From NCBI GenBank assembly GCA_019914995.1, contig CM034128.1, positions 1,366,501-1,430,500 on the forward strand: 64,000 nucleotides of DNA, read 5' to 3'. Both the position numbers and the translations under genes were made by a program. Position 1 is the first letter of the stretch. The number at the start of each line of letters is the position of its first letter. The stretch is from Acanthochlamys bracteata. Taxonomy: Eukaryota; Streptophyta; Magnoliopsida; Pandanales; Velloziaceae. Shown piece after piece: positions 61,881-64,000 of this stretch. The notes beneath the pieces were generated by a model. It saw nothing but the letters and a program-made list of their open reading frames with translations. It was not told the DNA's origin and searched no databases.

Positions 61881-63757
61881 TTAGAAGAAGGGTGCCCTGC
61901 GAGGAGTCCCTTTCCTTCTCTGAGCCCGAGACACTTTCTGGCTCTGGGTTAAGTCTATGGAACTGTTGAGATATTCTGCAGCAGAATCGGTTAATGCTGG
62001 TGAGAGGCTGGTGAGCGGGAGAGGCTCCTCTCCTCTGGAATATGCCACTTCGAGATCACATGCAAGTTTAGGTATGATCGGATCTGATGAACTGTAGCCT
62101 GGATGGTTACCTGTGTCTGATGGGTTGTCATGATCAAACGGCCCCTTGATAGCCTAAGTCATGGAGAAGAAATTGTAATAAAATAGTGTAAGTCCTTAAG
62201 GACGATGACTGCATTTAGATACAAGTTTTCTGTAGAGATTTAGAAAGATATTTTCTTGAAGAAGCAAAAACCCATACTGCTCAATTTCTTGAAGTGACGA
62301 CAAACAAGCCAATATGTCAGCTGCATTACATATTTTATCCGACAGCACAATGAGAACTAAGGCACAGTTTTGCACTTGCACATTCAAAATGAGAAAATGG
62401 GAGAACTATGTTGACATGCTAGAAGATGGCTTGTTATGAGCCTGTGAGTAAGATTTAATGTTCAAAGGGATGTCTACAAACCTACTGGCAGAGTTCAGTA
62501 ACCTTCGTAAGAATAGTGCTTACCCTTCTTAGTGGGTTTTGTATCTTCTTTGGCAGGCATTAATATTCAGAAGTGCTATGGCTACAAGCTCGTCTCAAGT
62601 ATCAAATTGCTAGTTAAGAGTAAATTGAATGTACATAGAAGTCAAAGTCTACAATTACCTCGCAAGCGACAGAGCAAAAGCCACTAGGATCTTCGATCAT
62701 TTGACCAGAGACAAAGATAGGAGCAGAGCATGACCTGGACAGTCTAGTACTTGTTCGAGGCCTACGAGGGTGGAGGAGCAACACCTTCTTCCCCTTAACT
62801 AAGTTTTGCTAAGCACAGAAACAAATAAGAGTCAAATACAAATATTCTTATGCAATGCCATCGAACAGCTGTATTAACACATTGCATTAGTAGAAGGAGA
62901 AAATATTAAAAGAACAAGCGCGCATAAAGTTCCTCTATATTTGAACCATAAGCAGGCAATAGCGATGCATAATCAGAAGTAAGAAATGTACAGCTTACGA
63001 TCGTTAGGATCTTCTTAAACTTCGAAATGCACAGCACTGTATTCTAACTCGTGAACGTAGGATTAATTCGATTTGAGATTGTGTTATTCAGTAAACAAAG
63101 AAATGGCAGAAAACTTCATTTCAAAAAAATGCAATAATCATGATAGTATTACATTCGCAACTTGAACTGAATCTACATACTTTCTTAGCAAATCAAAGCA
63201 ATGAAGCAGAATTCAAAGCAAGGAAGCTGAATTGCAGAAGCCACCAATAGTATACACTAACAGCATAACCACATTTTTTTCATTCTCTCCACAATGACCA
63301 ATCGATCCAAAATAAGAACAAAAAATCACGAAGGAACAATTGAATAAACCATGAAGATGAAGAGAAACAAAATAAAATCGATGGAATAGATTACTACCGC
63401 TTGAACCACAGCACTACCGCACGTATCGCTAGACTGTTGTTGTTGTTCATCATCGAGAGAGAACTCTAGAACGCGAGTGAGCGGATTTCGACACCGGCGA
63501 ATGACGTGGCCATCCACGTGGCAATCTCCGATCGATTTGAGTACAAAATCGATCAATCCTGTGTCGCCGATGAGAACTCGTGCCGCGTCACGGAGATCTT
63601 GCCTAGTCATGACACCGCCGTGATCTAGAAGTTGTTCTACCAAAACCTTCGCGGTCGTTCTCAGCCGGCGAACCGGCCACCGGTGTGCCAGCTCAGCTGC
63701 CACGTTAGCGAAATCTCTCACGGCCTTTTCCTTCCTCGCGTGCGGCGCGCGTGACAT
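61881..63757 (-). CDS. Putative chimeric protein: MS1-like winged-helix segment joined to the PLATZ C-terminal half
   Basis: Three exons (minus strand) are inferred: 63398-63757, 62659-62808 and 61881-62153. Each junction is phase 0 with GT/AG borders, giving 260 residues from ATG 63757 to TAA 61881. Exon 1 (120 codons) matches the middle of the neighbouring MS1-like protein: VRDFANVAAELAHRWPVRRL, LVEQLLDHG, IGDTGLIDFVLKSIGD, VDGHVIRRCRN, LEFSLDDE. Exon 2 reads VKGKKVLLLHPRRPRT, then SRSCSAP and GFCSVACE, as in the second half of PLATZ proteins. Exon 3 ends QRRKGTPRRAPFF, the PLATZ C-terminal signature. The PLATZ N-terminal zinc-binding half is absent between 62809 and 63397, and the PHD finger and N-terminus of MS1 are absent too. 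In-frame stops lie upstream of the ATG. It could be a true fusion gene or two adjacent relics; the splice link is inferred. Confidence 0.55.
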
Positions 63758-64000
63758 GCGGTGAAGGAGAAGAACAAAAATAATAACAGTAATATATTAC
63801 CATGAAATGGAAACCAATAACAAAATTTTGTTATTCTTTTTCTTGATGATTGTGGTTTGAATCATAAGGGATTGTTCTTTGTTTTGGTTTTTGAAAGGGA
63901 AATTAAGATGTGGTTTTCAGAGAAGGAAGATGATGAGAAAAATTTTTAGGGGAACTGAATTCTGTTTTGAAAATTTTTGAAAAGTTAAGTGCTTAAAAAG
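63758..64000. other. Upstream region of the chimeric locus
   Basis: These 243 bases before the chimeric gene's ATG (minus strand) contain in-frame stops and no further MS1-like coding sequence, so they are taken as leader and promoter. The window ends here. Confidence 0.4.

Overview
This window is nuclear DNA from a flowering plant, almost certainly a eudicot. The genes are split by short introns with canonical GT/AG borders. Spacers are very AT-rich and carry small fold-back repeats, and every recognisable protein belongs to a plant family (cytokinin receptor, TMK receptor kinase, OBERON PHD protein, xyloglucan endotransglucosylase, MS1-type PHD protein). No rRNA, tRNA, CRISPR or prokaryotic feature was seen. 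Exon coordinates come from reading frame continuity plus splice consensus, with no transcript evidence.

Layout from left to right. Positions 1260-5172 (+) encode the plastid anthranilate synthase beta subunit (tryptophan synthesis). It converges on a cell-wall XTH enzyme at 7171-8428 (-). A DUF760/UV-B-induced plastid protein (-) lies at 10063-12045, and an 11-exon CHASE-domain histidine kinase of the CRE1/AHK4 type (-) at 13273-19185 with a long leader. A roughly 6 kb AT-rich gene-poor stretch follows. Next come an OBERON3-like PHD protein (-) at 26007-29400, a single-C2H2 zinc-finger repressor with an EAR-like tail (-) at 30015-30704, and a group G bZIP (GBF-like) locus (-) at about 33430-36672 that carries disabling lesions in its DNA-binding/zipper region. 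A repeat-rich spacer leads to a TMK-type LRR receptor kinase (+) at 40181-43977 and an intronless PUB20/21-type U-box E3 ligase (+) at 46130-47455. This last gene converges on the retromer subunit VPS35 (-) at 47933-55432. After another AT-rich spacer come an MS1-like PHD protein (+) at 57958-61218 and, tail-to-tail with it, a small three-exon locus (-) at 61881-63757.

The most unusual item is that last locus. Its first exon is a diverged inverted copy of the middle of the neighbouring MS1-like gene. Its second and third exons encode the C-terminal half of a PLATZ zinc-binding protein. All junctions are phase 0, so a 260-residue chimeric protein can be read without a frame break. Other points are the nonsense and frameshift lesions in the bZIP locus, two MITE-like elements with clear terminal inverted repeats and target duplications, and a tandem duplication in the MS1-like promoter. 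The genes do not form one pathway; this is ordinary plant gene neighbourhood with hormone signalling (cytokinin, TMK/auxin), chromatin/transcription and trafficking functions.
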